A stretch of 64,000 bases of DNA, taken from assembly GCA_965220305.1 (NCBI GenBank), contig OZ244817.1, forward strand, positions 2,294,001-2,358,000. Direction: 5' to 3'. A program made the translations under genes and the position numbers. The notes beneath the pieces are model-generated. The model did not search any database, was not told the origin of the DNA, and was given only the letters and a program-made list of their open reading frames with translations. Source of the stretch: G965220305 sp965220305. Lineage in GTDB: Bacteria > Chloroflexota > Dehalococcoidia > Lucifugimonadales > UBA3495. This document shows positions 48,174 through 56,358 of the stretch, piece after piece. The stretch's first letter is position 1. Each line of letters begins with the position of its first letter.

Positions 48174-49133
48174 ATGTTCGCCGCAGATTTTGACTATCAC
48201 AAAGCCAGCACGGTGGCCGAGGCCATCCAGATACTGCAATCAAACCCGGAGGCCAAGCTGCTGGCCGGGGGCCACAGCCTCATCCCCCTGATGAAGCTGC
48301 GCCTGGCCCGCCCCTCGGCGGTCGTCGACATTGGCGGCATCGCCGACCTGAAGGGCATCAGCGTCAGCAACAATATGATTCGCATCGGGGCCCTGGCGAC
48401 CCACGGCGCCGTGGCCGCCTCCCCGGAGGTGTTGCGGGACAACCCGCTGGTGGCGGAAATGGCCGCGGGCATCGGGGATACCCAGGTGCGCAACCGGGGC
48501 ACCGTCGCCGGCAACATTGTCCACGCCGACCCGGCCTCCGACTGGGGCACGGTGCTCACCGCCCTGGGAGCCAGCATCGAAGTCCAGGGGCCCGGCGGCT
48601 CGCGCTCTGTGGCCGTGGGAGACTTCTTCCAGGGAGCCTTCGAGACCTCGCTGGCCGACAACGAGGTGGTAACCGGGGTGCAGGTGCCGGTACTCTCCGT
48701 CCACCGCCACGAGAGCAGCCACGATCATGGCCATGACCACGGCCACGACGACCACGGGCACGGCCACGATCATGGTTCGGTGGAAATTCACGGCCAGGTG
48801 GGTGAGTACGCCAAGATGGCCCATCCGGCGTCCTTCTACGCCGTGGTGGGCGGCGCCGTGGTGGTGACGGTGGAAGACAACCGTTGCACCGCTGCCAGCA
48901 TCGCCTTTGGCGGGTTGGTGCCTTCCCCCCGGCGCTCTCCCTCGGTGGAGAACGCTCTGGTGGGCAAGGAGCTGACCATGGAAAACATTACCGAAGCCAC
49001 CAACCACCTGCCCGACGACCTGGGCGACGACATCATCGGCGACGTTTTCGCCTCGGTGGAGTACCGCCGCGCGGTGGTCCAGGTGGAGGTCAAGCACGCC
49101 CTGTTCCACGCGGTGGGCCTGGCCCACCACTAG
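48174..49133 (+). CDS. FAD-binding medium subunit (CoxM-like) with a His-rich insert
   Basis: 319 residues. FAD-binding motifs AKLLAGGHSLIPLMKLRLA and TVAGNIVHADPASDWGTVL (T-x-G-G/N-x-x) fit the CoxM/CutM family. Between residues about 178 and 210, SSHDHGHDHGHDDHGHGHDH inserts a strongly His/Asp-rich loop not normal for the family. It could bind nickel, zinc or copper. The rest (KMAHPASFYAVVGGAVVVTV) resumes the usual fold. Confidence 0.9.
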   Translation: MFAADFDYHKASTVAEAIQILQSNPEAKLLAGGHSLIPLMKLRLARPSAVVDIGGIADLKGISVSNNMIRIGALATHGAVAASPEVLRDNPLVAEMAAGIGDTQVRNRGTVAGNIVHADPASDWGTVLTALGASIEVQGPGGSRSVAVGDFFQGAFETSLADNEVVTGVQVPVLSVHRHESSHDHGHDHGHDDHGHGHDHGSVEIHGQVGEYAKMAHPASFYAVVGGAVVVTVEDNRCTAASIAFGGLVPSPRRSPSVENALVGKELTMENITEATNHLPDDLGDDIIGDVFASVEYRRAVVQVEVKHALFHAVGLAHH

Positions 49134-49412
49134 TTGAACATTCGCTTTTATATCGACCCAGAAACAGGTCTGCCTCACATATATAGACACAGGGCTGATG
49201 AGGCCGAAGTTGAGGATATATTATCCGGCCCGGGAGATGACCAACCGGGTCGTGACGGCGTTAGAATTGCTGTTGGACAAACTCGGGAAGGGCGATACTT
49301 GCGAGTAATTTACGTTCCGGACGAGGAGCCTAATAGCGTTTTCGTCATAACAGCCTACGAATTACGAGGCAGGCATCTGACCGAATATCTACAGATGGGT
49401 GCGGAGTGTTGA
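49134..49412 (+). CDS. toxin-like small protein (DUF4258/BrnT-like), 92 aa
   Basis: A TTG start directly abuts the CoxM stop codon. FYIDPETGLPHIYRHRADEA, then VEDILSGPGDDQPGRDGVRI and GRYLRVIYVPDEEPNSVFVI, then TAYE follow the order of the RelE-like BrnT/DUF4258 fold, which ends in (V/I)xTAY. The next gene is a short acidic protein, so the two look like a toxin-antitoxin pair riding on the cox-like transcript. Confidence 0.5.
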   Translation: MNIRFYIDPETGLPHIYRHRADEAEVEDILSGPGDDQPGRDGVRIAVGQTREGRYLRVIYVPDEEPNSVFVITAYELRGRHLTEYLQMGAEC

Positions 49413-49413
49413 T

Positions 49414-49611
49414 ATGAAACAAAATATCTTTCCACCGGGGTGGGATGAGGAACGAGTGCGCCGAGTCTTGGCCTACTATGAGGAACAGACTGAAGACGAA
49501 GCGGCGGCGGAAGCTAGGGCGGTATTGGAGGATGAATCCCAAACCGTGATGGTAGTGCCCAGGGAGTTGGTGCCGGCTATTCGGCAACTCATTGCCCGCC
49601 ATCAAGCATAG
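49414..49611 (+). CDS. antitoxin-like small protein, 65 aa
   Basis: It starts at the ATG (MKQNIFPPGWDEERVRRVLA), which lies just after the preceding stop. The acidic helix YYEEQTEDEAAAEARAVLED and the tail VVPRELVPAIRQLIARHQA are typical of small antitoxins paired with DUF4258/BrnT-like toxins. No DNA-binding domain is evident. Confidence 0.5.
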   Translation: MKQNIFPPGWDEERVRRVLAYYEEQTEDEAAAEARAVLEDESQTVMVVPRELVPAIRQLIARHQA

Positions 49612-49653
49612 AGTGGTTGTATTTTCGGTGGCTGGGGGCGGGCCTAGCGCCAG

Positions 49654-50673
49654 GTGAGTGCAGCAGCATTGAATACCAGGGTGGCCGTGGTGGGCGCCAC
49701 CACCTGGGGCACAACCCTGGGCATCATTCTGGCGCGCAACGATGTGCCCGTGACCATTCTGGCCCGCACCGCCGCCGAGGCTGCCGAGTTGAATACCCAT
49801 AGGGAGCACCGTCGCTTCCTGCCCGGCGTTCCCTTTCCCCAAGCCCTCCGCGTGTCCAGCAACCTCCAGGAGACCCTGGCACCGGCCCAGTTGACCATCA
49901 TCGCCGTTCCCTCGGACCGCTTCCGCCAGAACGTGCAGGCCGTTAGGGGCCACTTATCGCCCGGCTCGGTGGTGGTCAGCGTGGCCAAGGGCTTGGAGTT
50001 GCCCACCGGCAAGCGCATGACCCAGGTATTGGAGGAGGAGTTGCCTCCCCAACTGCACCAGGGCATCTGCACCCTCTCCGGCCCCAACCTGGCCAAGGAG
50101 ATTGTCCAGGGAAAACCCGCTTCCACCGTAGTTGCCGGTCGGGACGCCGACCGGACGGCCTACGCCCAGGAGGTCTTGATGTCGCCTTCCTTCCGGGTCT
50201 ACACCAGCGACGACGTTGTGGGCGTGGAACTGGGTGGGGCCTTGAAGAACATCATCGCCCTGGGCGCGGGTATTTCCGACGGCCTGGACCTGGGCGACAA
50301 CGCCAAGTCGGCCTTCATCACCCGGGGTCTGGCGGAGATAACCCGATTGGGCATCGCGGCGGGGGCCCAACCCCTGACCTTCGCCGGGCTGGCGGGCATG
50401 GGCGACATCATAGCCACCTGTTCCAGTCCCCTGAGCCGCAACCGCTACGTAGGCGAGCAACTGGCGCGGGGAAAGAGTTGGCCGGAAATTCGGGAGTCCA
50501 TGGACAACGTGGCCGAGGGGGTCAACACCACCGGCGCGGCGGTAGCCATGGCCGAGGAACTGGACGTGGAGATGCCCATATCCGATGTCACCTACCGGAT
50601 GCTGTTCGAGGGGTTGCCTCCCACGGAGGCCATCGCCGAACTGATGGGACGCCCGCCCCGGTCCGAGTGGTAG
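49654..50673 (+). CDS. gpsA: glycerol-3-phosphate dehydrogenase [NAD(P)+]
   Basis: 339 residues with a GTG start. Family signatures: VAVVGATTWGTTLGIILARN (NAD site), SVAKGLELPTGKRMTQVLEE, SGPNLAKEIVQGKPASTVVA, VVGVELGGALKNIIALGAGI with the catalytic Lys, and GLAGMGDIIATCSSPLSRNR. It makes sn-glycerol-3-phosphate for lipids. The NAD motif reads G-A-T-T-W-G where G-A-G-x-W-G is usual, so the second Gly is replaced. Confidence 0.94.
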   Translation: MSAAALNTRVAVVGATTWGTTLGIILARNDVPVTILARTAAEAAELNTHREHRRFLPGVPFPQALRVSSNLQETLAPAQLTIIAVPSDRFRQNVQAVRGHLSPGSVVVSVAKGLELPTGKRMTQVLEEELPPQLHQGICTLSGPNLAKEIVQGKPASTVVAGRDADRTAYAQEVLMSPSFRVYTSDDVVGVELGGALKNIIALGAGISDGLDLGDNAKSAFITRGLAEITRLGIAAGAQPLTFAGLAGMGDIIATCSSPLSRNRYVGEQLARGKSWPEIRESMDNVAEGVNTTGAAVAMAEELDVEMPISDVTYRMLFEGLPPTEAIAELMGRPPRSEW

Positions 50674-50872
50674 CCGGAACATCAAGTCAACAGGGCTGCT
50701 TGGGGCTTTTTAATCTTCGGCGAAGGTTGCTCATGGTTGGCCTGCCCCTTCCCTCACCCCACTGGATTCCCGCTTTCGCGGGAATGATGGAGCACTTGAA
50801 GGGAGAGGGATACTGAGGGAATGACGGAGCATTTGGAGGGAGAGGATTGCTGAAGGAATGGGAGTGGCGACT

Positions 50873-51244
50873 CTACCTGAGCGCCCCCAGTTCCAGCGAC
50901 GGGACTTGTTCCAGCAGCCACCGGGCCAAAATGCGACGGTGACAGGGCTCCCCGGCCCGTTCAAAACACAGCAGTGTAAAGTCTCCCAGCATCGGCGCGC
51001 CGTCCAGCCACTCCTGGAACTCGGGCGTTTCCCCCAGGTGCTGCTCCAATTCCCCCAGGTAGGCCGTCGTCAGTTGGGCAAAATCGGTCTGGCCCGCTCG
51101 GTAGCTGTGGAGCAGGTCCCGGGAGGGGTAGAGAAAGGGCAGCGTGTCCCACTGGGTACGGCGTCCCCGGGGATGGGCGCGGGATACCCGGTAGCGTTGC
51201 CCCACCCAGTGGTCCGGGTTGTAAAAACTGGCGGTGTACAGCAT
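50873..51244 (-). CDS. DUF488-family protein
   Basis: 123 residues. MLYTASFYNPDHWVGQRYRV and the C-terminal LLCFERAGEPCHRRILARWL match the DUF488 family, where E-x-x-x-x-C-H-R is the conserved core. Function is unknown. It lies between palindromic repeats and ispH on the minus strand. Confidence 0.8.
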   Translation of the reverse strand: MLYTASFYNPDHWVGQRYRVSRAHPRGRRTQWDTLPFLYPSRDLLHSYRAGQTDFAQLTTAYLGELEQHLGETPEFQEWLDGAPMLGDFTLLCFERAGEPCHRRILARWLLEQVPSLELGALR

Positions 51245-51445
51245 TTGAGGCTATCCAAAGGAGATACCAGGAAGACCCGCGCCGCCGGTCAATCCCCCGT
51301 AATTCTGGCCGCGCCAGAATCCATAGCAGCCGGGGAAGATATGGGCGACTGGCCGAGAACGGCTCCAGATTAATGTGGGAGAATGTCAATCCGGGAGAAC
51401 CGGGATGGTCCAAGGGCAGCAACGTTGCCCGCCGCACCGCCACTC

Positions 51446-51474
51446 CTGGATTCCGGCCTGCGCCGGAATGACGG
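51446..51474. repeat. dispersed palindromic repeat
   Basis: TGGATTCCGGCCTGCGCCGG then AATGACGG is the same family as at 37301, 35613 and 62707. Another copy of the related type is at 50762-50790 (GGATTCCCGCTTTCGCGGGA). Confidence 0.65.
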
Positions 51475-51520
51475 AAGTTGGGGGGGTGAGGACTTGCCCC
51501 GACCAGCGTGGGCGAGGGGC

Positions 51521-52438
51521 CTAGCGAAGCTCCCTGGGCAGGGTGAAGGTAACGTCCTCCTCCACCCCGGTAATCATCGTCACGCTGTCCGGGGCCAGGG
51601 CCTCCACGATGCTTTCCACCAGCACCTCCGGGGTGGAGGCTCCCGAGGTGATGCCCACCCGCTGTTTGCCTTCCAGCCACTGCGGGTTAATCTCGTCCGG
51701 GCCGTTAATCAGGTAAGCCGGAACGCCCAGCGCCTCGGCAACCTCCCGCAGGCGGTTGCAGTTGGAGCTGTTCTGCGCCCCGATGACCATTACCAGGTCC
51801 ACTTGGGTCGCCATCTGGGTCACGGCCTCCTGGCGGTTGGTGGTGGCGTAGCAGATGTCGGTGCGCACCGTGGTGTCGGTGAAGCTCCGGGTGATATTGT
51901 CGATGGCCTGGGCCGTGTCTCCCACCGAAAGGGTGGTCTGGGTCAACACCGCCACCGGGGTGTCAGCCTCCCATTCCGGCAGTTCTCCGCTGCGGCTGTC
52001 GTCAATCAGGGTCATGGGCACCTGGCCCATGGTGCCCCGCACTTCCTGGTGGCCCCGGTGCCCCACCAACAGCACCCGCTTGCCCTCCCGGTGGTACTTC
52101 TTGGCTTCGTTATGTACCCGGGTCACCAGGGGGCAAACGGCGTCGATGACCTTCAGACCCCGGGCCTGGGCCTTCTCGAAGTCCTCCGGGGGCGAGCCGT
52201 GGGCTGAAAACACCACCAGGGAGCCGGGGGGAATATCCTCCACCTCCTCCACGGTGATGGCCCCCTTGCGCTCCAACTCGGTCACCACGTAGGGGTTGTG
52301 GACAATCTGGTGCTTGACGTACACCGGGGGGCCGAACCGCTCCAGGCAGAGGTCCACCACCTCGATGGCGCGGACTACTCCGGCGCAAAACCCCCGGGGA
52401 GAACTGAGGACTACTTCCACGACCGTTCCTCCTGACAA
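51521..52438 (-). CDS. ispH: 4-hydroxy-3-methylbut-2-enyl diphosphate reductase
   Basis: 305 residues. The three [4Fe-4S] Cys are in PRGFCAGVVRAIEVVD, DAVCPLVTRVHNEAKK and GAQNSSNCNRLREVAEA. IVHNPYVVTELERKGAITVE and VFSAHGSPPED carry active-site His residues. TSGASTPEVLVESIVEAL is present. It makes IPP and DMAPP in the last MEP pathway step. Confidence 0.95.
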   Translation of the reverse strand: MSGGTVVEVVLSSPRGFCAGVVRAIEVVDLCLERFGPPVYVKHQIVHNPYVVTELERKGAITVEEVEDIPPGSLVVFSAHGSPPEDFEKAQARGLKVIDAVCPLVTRVHNEAKKYHREGKRVLLVGHRGHQEVRGTMGQVPMTLIDDSRSGELPEWEADTPVAVLTQTTLSVGDTAQAIDNITRSFTDTTVRTDICYATTNRQEAVTQMATQVDLVMVIGAQNSSNCNRLREVAEALGVPAYLINGPDEINPQWLEGKQRVGITSGASTPEVLVESIVEALAPDSVTMITGVEEDVTFTLPRELR

Positions 52439-52451
52439 CTCTGGGAGAGCA

Positions 52452-53195
52452 TTAGGTTTTCAAGAACACACCGATAATGGCGCCAATGGTAGCAAGCCAG
52501 AGCAACACCATCACCGTCAACTGGGTATTCAAACGGGTGTTAATTTCCGAACGCAGGGCGTCGATGCGGGCATTCATTTCCGAGTTTGCCGAGTCAAAAT
52601 CCGAACGCAGGGCGTCAATGCGGATAATCATTTCCGAGTTTGTCGAGTCGAACCGGGAATTCATCTCCGAACCTGCTGAGTCGAACCGGGAATTCATCTC
52701 CGAACCTGCCGAGTCGAACCGGGAATTCATCTCCGAACCTGCCGAGTCGAACCGGGAATTCATCTCCGAACGCAGGGCGTTGACGTTGGCATTCATCTCT
52801 GAACTGGCCGAGTCGAACCGGGTATTCATCTCCGCGTGCAGGGCATTGACGTTGGTAATCATCTCCGCGCGTAGGGCGTTGACGTTGGCATTCATCTCCA
52901 TGCGCAGGGTGTCGATGCGGGCATTCATTTCCGAGTTTGCTGAGTCAAAATCCGAACGCAGAGTGTCGATGCGAGCAATCATTTCCGAATTCGCCAAGTC
53001 AAACCGGGTATTCATGTCCGTGTGCAGGGTGTAGATGCGGGTATTCATCTCCGAGTTTGTCGAGTCAAACCGGGTATTCATCTCCACGCGCAGCGCGTCG
53101 ATACGGGTATTCATCTCTGAGCGGAGGCTACGCATCTCGTCCCGAAGCTCTTCTACAATCCCTTCCAGACGGTCGATCCTTGAGTCCGTAGTCAT
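52452..53195 (-). CDS. hendecad-repeat coiled-coil protein with C-terminal membrane anchor
   Basis: 247 residues. From residue about 24 to 220 it is a run of 11-residue units of the form SEMNTRFDSAN or SEMNARIDALR, about 17 units with two 7-residue breaks (SDFDSAN). Three adjacent units are near identical (SEMNSRFDSAG), visible at DNA level as 33-bp repeats at about 52640-52770. The 11-residue period implies a right-handed or straight coiled coil. The end, LTVMVLLWLATIGAIIGVFL, is a membrane anchor close to the C-terminus. Such DUF1640-like or apolipoprotein-like proteins are unassigned. Confidence 0.7.
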   Translation of the reverse strand: MTTDSRIDRLEGIVEELRDEMRSLRSEMNTRIDALRVEMNTRFDSTNSEMNTRIYTLHTDMNTRFDLANSEMIARIDTLRSDFDSANSEMNARIDTLRMEMNANVNALRAEMITNVNALHAEMNTRFDSASSEMNANVNALRSEMNSRFDSAGSEMNSRFDSAGSEMNSRFDSAGSEMNSRFDSTNSEMIIRIDALRSDFDSANSEMNARIDALRSEINTRLNTQLTVMVLLWLATIGAIIGVFLKT

Positions 53196-53208
53196 ATCTC
53201 CCCCATAC

Positions 53209-54393
53209 CTATTCTGTGGCCGGGCCGCTGATTAGGTCCAGGTACTTGTAGCCGGAGCCGGTGTTCAGCAGCACAATGGTCTCATCGGCTCCCAGGAATC
53301 CCTGCTCCAACAGCCGTTTCAGTCCTACCAGGGTGGCCGCCCCCTCGGGGCAGGCAATGATTCCCTCGGTGGTCGCCAGCTCGTACATGGCGTCCACCAT
53401 CTCCTGGTCTTCCACCGCCAGGGCCGTGCCGCCGGTCTCCCGGATGGCCTGTAGAATAAGGTAGTCGGCGAAGGGATGGGGCACCCGCAGGCCGTCGGCC
53501 ACCGTGGCCGCGTTGGCCCAGGGCTCGGAGACGGACTTGCCCTCGTTGAAGGCCTTGACAATGGGTTGGCAACCGCTGGCCTGCACCGCGATGAACTTGG
53601 GGGGCCGCCCCTCGACCCAGCCCAACTCCAGCAACTCCTGGAACCCCTTGTACATGCCGATGATGCCGGTGCCGCCGCCGGTAGGGTAGATGATGGCGTC
53701 GGGCAGGGTCCAGCCCAATTGCATGGCTATTTCCAGGCCCATCGTCTTCTTGCCTTCGGCCCGGTAGGGCTCCTTCAGGGTGGAGAGGTCGAACAGGCCC
53801 TGCTCCTCGGCCACCGACACGGCAATCCTTCCGGCGTCGCTGATTAGGCCGTCCACCAGGGTCAGCTCAGCGCCGGTCATCAGCGATTCCTTCTTGTTGG
53901 GCACCGGCGCGTCCTGGGGCATGAACACCCCCACCGACAGCCCGGCCCGGGCGCAGTAGGCGGCGGCGGCCCCGGCGGCGTTGCCTGCCGAGGGCATGGT
54001 GAACCCGGTGGCCCCCAGCTCGGCGGCCCTGGATACGGCGGCGGAAATCCCCCGGGCCTTGAAGGTGCCGGTGGGGTTCAGGCCTTCCTCTTTGACGAAC
54101 AGCCGATTCAACCCCAGCTTCTGGCCCAGGGTTCGGGTTTCCAGCAGGGGCGTTCCCCCTTCGCCCAGGGTCAGCACGTTGTCCGGGTCGGCCACGGGCA
54201 GGAACTCGGAAAAACTCCACATGCTGTCCGGACGCTGGGCGAAGGCGTTACGGTCCACCTCCCGACCCAGGCGGGGCAGATCGTAGCGAGCGAAGAGCAC
54301 TTTCTCGCAGCAGGGGCTGACCTTGCTGAGCTGGGAATGGGGGTACGTCTTACCGCACTGGGTGCATTCCAGGTGGTCCAGGTAGCTGAACAT
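53209..54393 (-). CDS. thrC: threonine synthase
   Basis: 394 residues from the ATG at 54393; the open frame upstream has no plausible start. An N-terminal zinc-ribbon-like motif (LECTQCGKTYPHSQLSKVSP, then CC) precedes the PLP fold. The PLP Lys is in GLNPTGTFKARGISAAVSRA, with MPSAGNAAGAAAAYCARAGL, and YPTGGGTGIIGMYKGFQEL binds phosphate. The fold-type II subfamily with this N-terminus is annotated as threonine synthase. A relative acting as threonine dehydratase cannot be excluded. Confidence 0.88.
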   Translation of the reverse strand: MFSYLDHLECTQCGKTYPHSQLSKVSPCCEKVLFARYDLPRLGREVDRNAFAQRPDSMWSFSEFLPVADPDNVLTLGEGGTPLLETRTLGQKLGLNRLFVKEEGLNPTGTFKARGISAAVSRAAELGATGFTMPSAGNAAGAAAAYCARAGLSVGVFMPQDAPVPNKKESLMTGAELTLVDGLISDAGRIAVSVAEEQGLFDLSTLKEPYRAEGKKTMGLEIAMQLGWTLPDAIIYPTGGGTGIIGMYKGFQELLELGWVEGRPPKFIAVQASGCQPIVKAFNEGKSVSEPWANAATVADGLRVPHPFADYLILQAIRETGGTALAVEDQEMVDAMYELATTEGIIACPEGAATLVGLKRLLEQGFLGADETIVLLNTGSGYKYLDLISGPATE

Positions 54394-54576
54394 GGGTGGT
54401 AAACCTCCCTGTTGGGGCCAGAATATACAGTCTCTAATAGAGGATTCTTTCCGTCCAGCTATCATACCCGATGTCCTGGGGATGTGGTACTGGCCTGGGA
54501 TGAGCATCAACCCGAAGAGTCCCTTGGGACTGGGTGACCATTGGATGTATGTGAACTGTGGTTTACAATTAAGGGC

Positions 54577-54870
54577 ATGGTGAAAGTAATTGAGAGCGCC
54601 ACTTTCAGGCGGTGGATTCGTGGCTTGCCGGACAGGCGGGCGGTCCACCGAATCAACGCGCGCTTGACCGCCGTATCTGAAGGAAACTTTGGCGATACCA
54701 GGCCCGTTGGTGACGGCGTATCCGGGATGCGCATCCACTATGGCCCAGGATACCGGCTCTACTTCGTCCGTGAGGGTGGAGCCATCATCGTCCTGCTTTG
54801 TGGCGGTGATAAGGACAGTCAACGGCGAGATATTGAGCGGGCCAAGGAGTTGGCCCGGGAAAGGAGATAA
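54577..54870 (+). CDS. HigB-like addiction-module killer (RelE superfamily)
   Basis: 97 residues from the ATG at 54577. TFRRWIRGLPDRRAVHRINA, then FGDTRPVGDGVSGMRIHYGP and GYRLYFVREGGAIIVLLCGG, then DKDSQRRDIERAKELA form the standard order of the HigB-type killer family (ribosome-dependent mRNA interferase). The matching antitoxin follows after 3 bp. Confidence 0.88.
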   Translation: MVKVIESATFRRWIRGLPDRRAVHRINARLTAVSEGNFGDTRPVGDGVSGMRIHYGPGYRLYFVREGGAIIVLLCGGDKDSQRRDIERAKELARERR

Positions 54871-54873
54871 GCG

Positions 54874-55161
54874 ATGTCCGAGGCTTACACCAAATGGGAC
54901 CCCTCGGAATACCTTCGGACCAAGGAGGATGTCCGGCTCTACCTGGAAGCCTGTGCGGACGAAGATCCCGGAGACGGCAGTGTAATTCGCGCCGCTTTGA
55001 ACAACATCGCTCGCGCCCAGAACATGAGCCAGTTGGCTAGGGAAATTGGAATGACTCGCGAAGGACTCTATAAGGCCCTGTCCGAGAATGGCAACCCTTC
55101 CTTCGCCTTGGTGGTCCGGTTGACCCGCGCTTTGGGAATGCAACTGCGTATCACCGTTTAG
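54874..55161 (+). CDS. HigA-like addiction-module antidote (HTH)
   Basis: 95 residues. WDPSEYLRTKEDVRLYLEAC at the start and a helix-turn-helix (MSQLAREIGMTREGLYKALS, then NPSFALVVRLTRALGMQL) are diagnostic of the antidote partner of HigB-like killers. It likely represses its own operon. Confidence 0.88.
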   Translation: MSEAYTKWDPSEYLRTKEDVRLYLEACADEDPGDGSVIRAALNNIARAQNMSQLAREIGMTREGLYKALSENGNPSFALVVRLTRALGMQLRITV

Positions 55162-55539
55162 CGCGTCCACGTAAGAACCCTCGGCATTCCCGGGAAGTTG
55201 CTACCTCGTCGCCCTCCTTTTGCCAAGCCGCCTCGCCCGCAAGGTTACTTGTCTCAACGGGCGGGGCGGCTGGCGGGGTCTTGCCTGCGGGCGCCTGAAG
55301 GGGACTCCCGCGGCGGGGGAGGGTGGCCGGGGCGTGTCTCCGGGCTTGGGCGAGGGGCTGGCGTCCGGTGGCTCCCTCTGGGGGGAATCTACCCCTCGCC
55401 CTGGGCTTGGCGAAGGACGGCCCCGCTTTTTCGGCCAAGGCCCCCTGTGCTATAATCGCAATGCCCCAGAAAGGCCATACGCTCCGGCCAGTTGAGACAA
55501 GTTACCTTGCGGGCCGGAGCGTATGGCAAGAGGTAGCGG
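55162..55539. repeat. 5' region of the enoyl-CoA hydratase-prs operon with nested inverted repeats
   Basis: No gene. GCCATACGCTCCGGCC at 55474-55489 is exactly inverted at 55512-55527, forming a 16-bp stem between the promoter and the start codon. Its loop sequence (55491-55514, GTTGAGACAAGTTACCTTGC then GGGC) is itself inverted at about 55239-55262 with one mismatch. The rest is GC-rich without other features. Confidence 0.65.
55448..55456 (+). promoter_or_regulatory. extended -10 element
   Basis: TGCTATAAT lies 83 bp upstream of the enoyl-CoA hydratase start, the same nonamer as before rpsO and lepB. The -35 region is weak. Confidence 0.5.
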
Positions 55540-56358
55540 ATGTCTGACTATCAATACATTATCCTGGACAAAAATGCTGAAGAAGGCATTGCCAAGTTGA
55601 CGTTGAACCGTCCCGACCGGCGCAACGCCCTCAATGACGTGATGCAGGACGAGATAGGCGACGCTCTGGACGAGGTGGATGCCGACGACTCCATTCGGGT
55701 GTTGATAGTTACCGGGTCGGGCCAGGTGTTCTGCGCCGGGGGAGACCTGGACCAGCTCAAAGGGGGCAGCCAGCCGGGCACCTGGGTAACCGACAATGCC
55801 GACGACATCCGGCGGGCTTTCAAGCGCACCCAGCGTTTTATGCTGGGGCTGCAGCGGCTGGAAAAGCCCGTCATCGCCATGATTAACGGGGCTGCCGTGG
55901 GCGCTGGGTTCGACATGGCCTGCGGTTGCGACATCCGCATCGGCACCCCCCGGGCCCGTTTCATGGTGGCCTACATCCGCATTGGGCTGTTCCCCGGGTT
56001 CGGCGGCACCTGGCTCTATCCCCGGATGCTGGGCAGCATAGGCAAGGCCGCCGAGTTGCTCTTCACCGGGGACTTCCTGGAGGCCGAGGAAGCCCACCGC
56101 CTGGGATTCCTCAACAAGCTGGTGCCCGAAGAGGAACTGGAAGCCACCACCTTGGAGATGGCCCGAAAAATCGCCGCTGGCCCTCCCATAGCCATGCGAC
56201 TTTCCAAGCTGATGCTCTACAAAGGGCTGGAGCTCGACCTGGAAACCGCCATGCAGATGGCCGCCGCAGCGGAGACCATTACCCTAACCTCTCACGACCA
56301 CGAAGAAGGCGCAACAGCGTTCCGGGAGTCCCGACAACCGCAGTACGAGGGAAGATAA
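55540..56358 (+). CDS. enoyl-CoA hydratase/isomerase family protein
   Basis: 272 residues. TLNRPDRRNALNDVMQDEIG, SGQVFCAGGDLDQLKGG (first oxyanion loop), MINGAAVGAGFDMACGCDIR (second) and IGLFPGFGGTWLYPRMLGSI are crotonase landmarks. The hydratase Glu positions are not clearly conserved. It overlaps prs by one base (TAATG), an odd coupling of CoA-thioester chemistry with nucleotide precursor synthesis. Confidence 0.85.
   Translation: MSDYQYIILDKNAEEGIAKLTLNRPDRRNALNDVMQDEIGDALDEVDADDSIRVLIVTGSGQVFCAGGDLDQLKGGSQPGTWVTDNADDIRRAFKRTQRFMLGLQRLEKPVIAMINGAAVGAGFDMACGCDIRIGTPRARFMVAYIRIGLFPGFGGTWLYPRMLGSIGKAAELLFTGDFLEAEEAHRLGFLNKLVPEEELEATTLEMARKIAAGPPIAMRLSKLMLYKGLELDLETAMQMAAAAETITLTSHDHEEGATAFRESRQPQYEGR

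Noticed and set aside
54394..55170. Upstream extension of the thrC frame
   Set aside because: Antisense to the HigBA-like pair; threonine synthase homology begins at the ATG at 54393.
55926..56357. Upstream extension of the prs frame
   Set aside because: Shadow of the enoyl-CoA hydratase in another frame; the PRPP synthase N-terminus begins at 56358.
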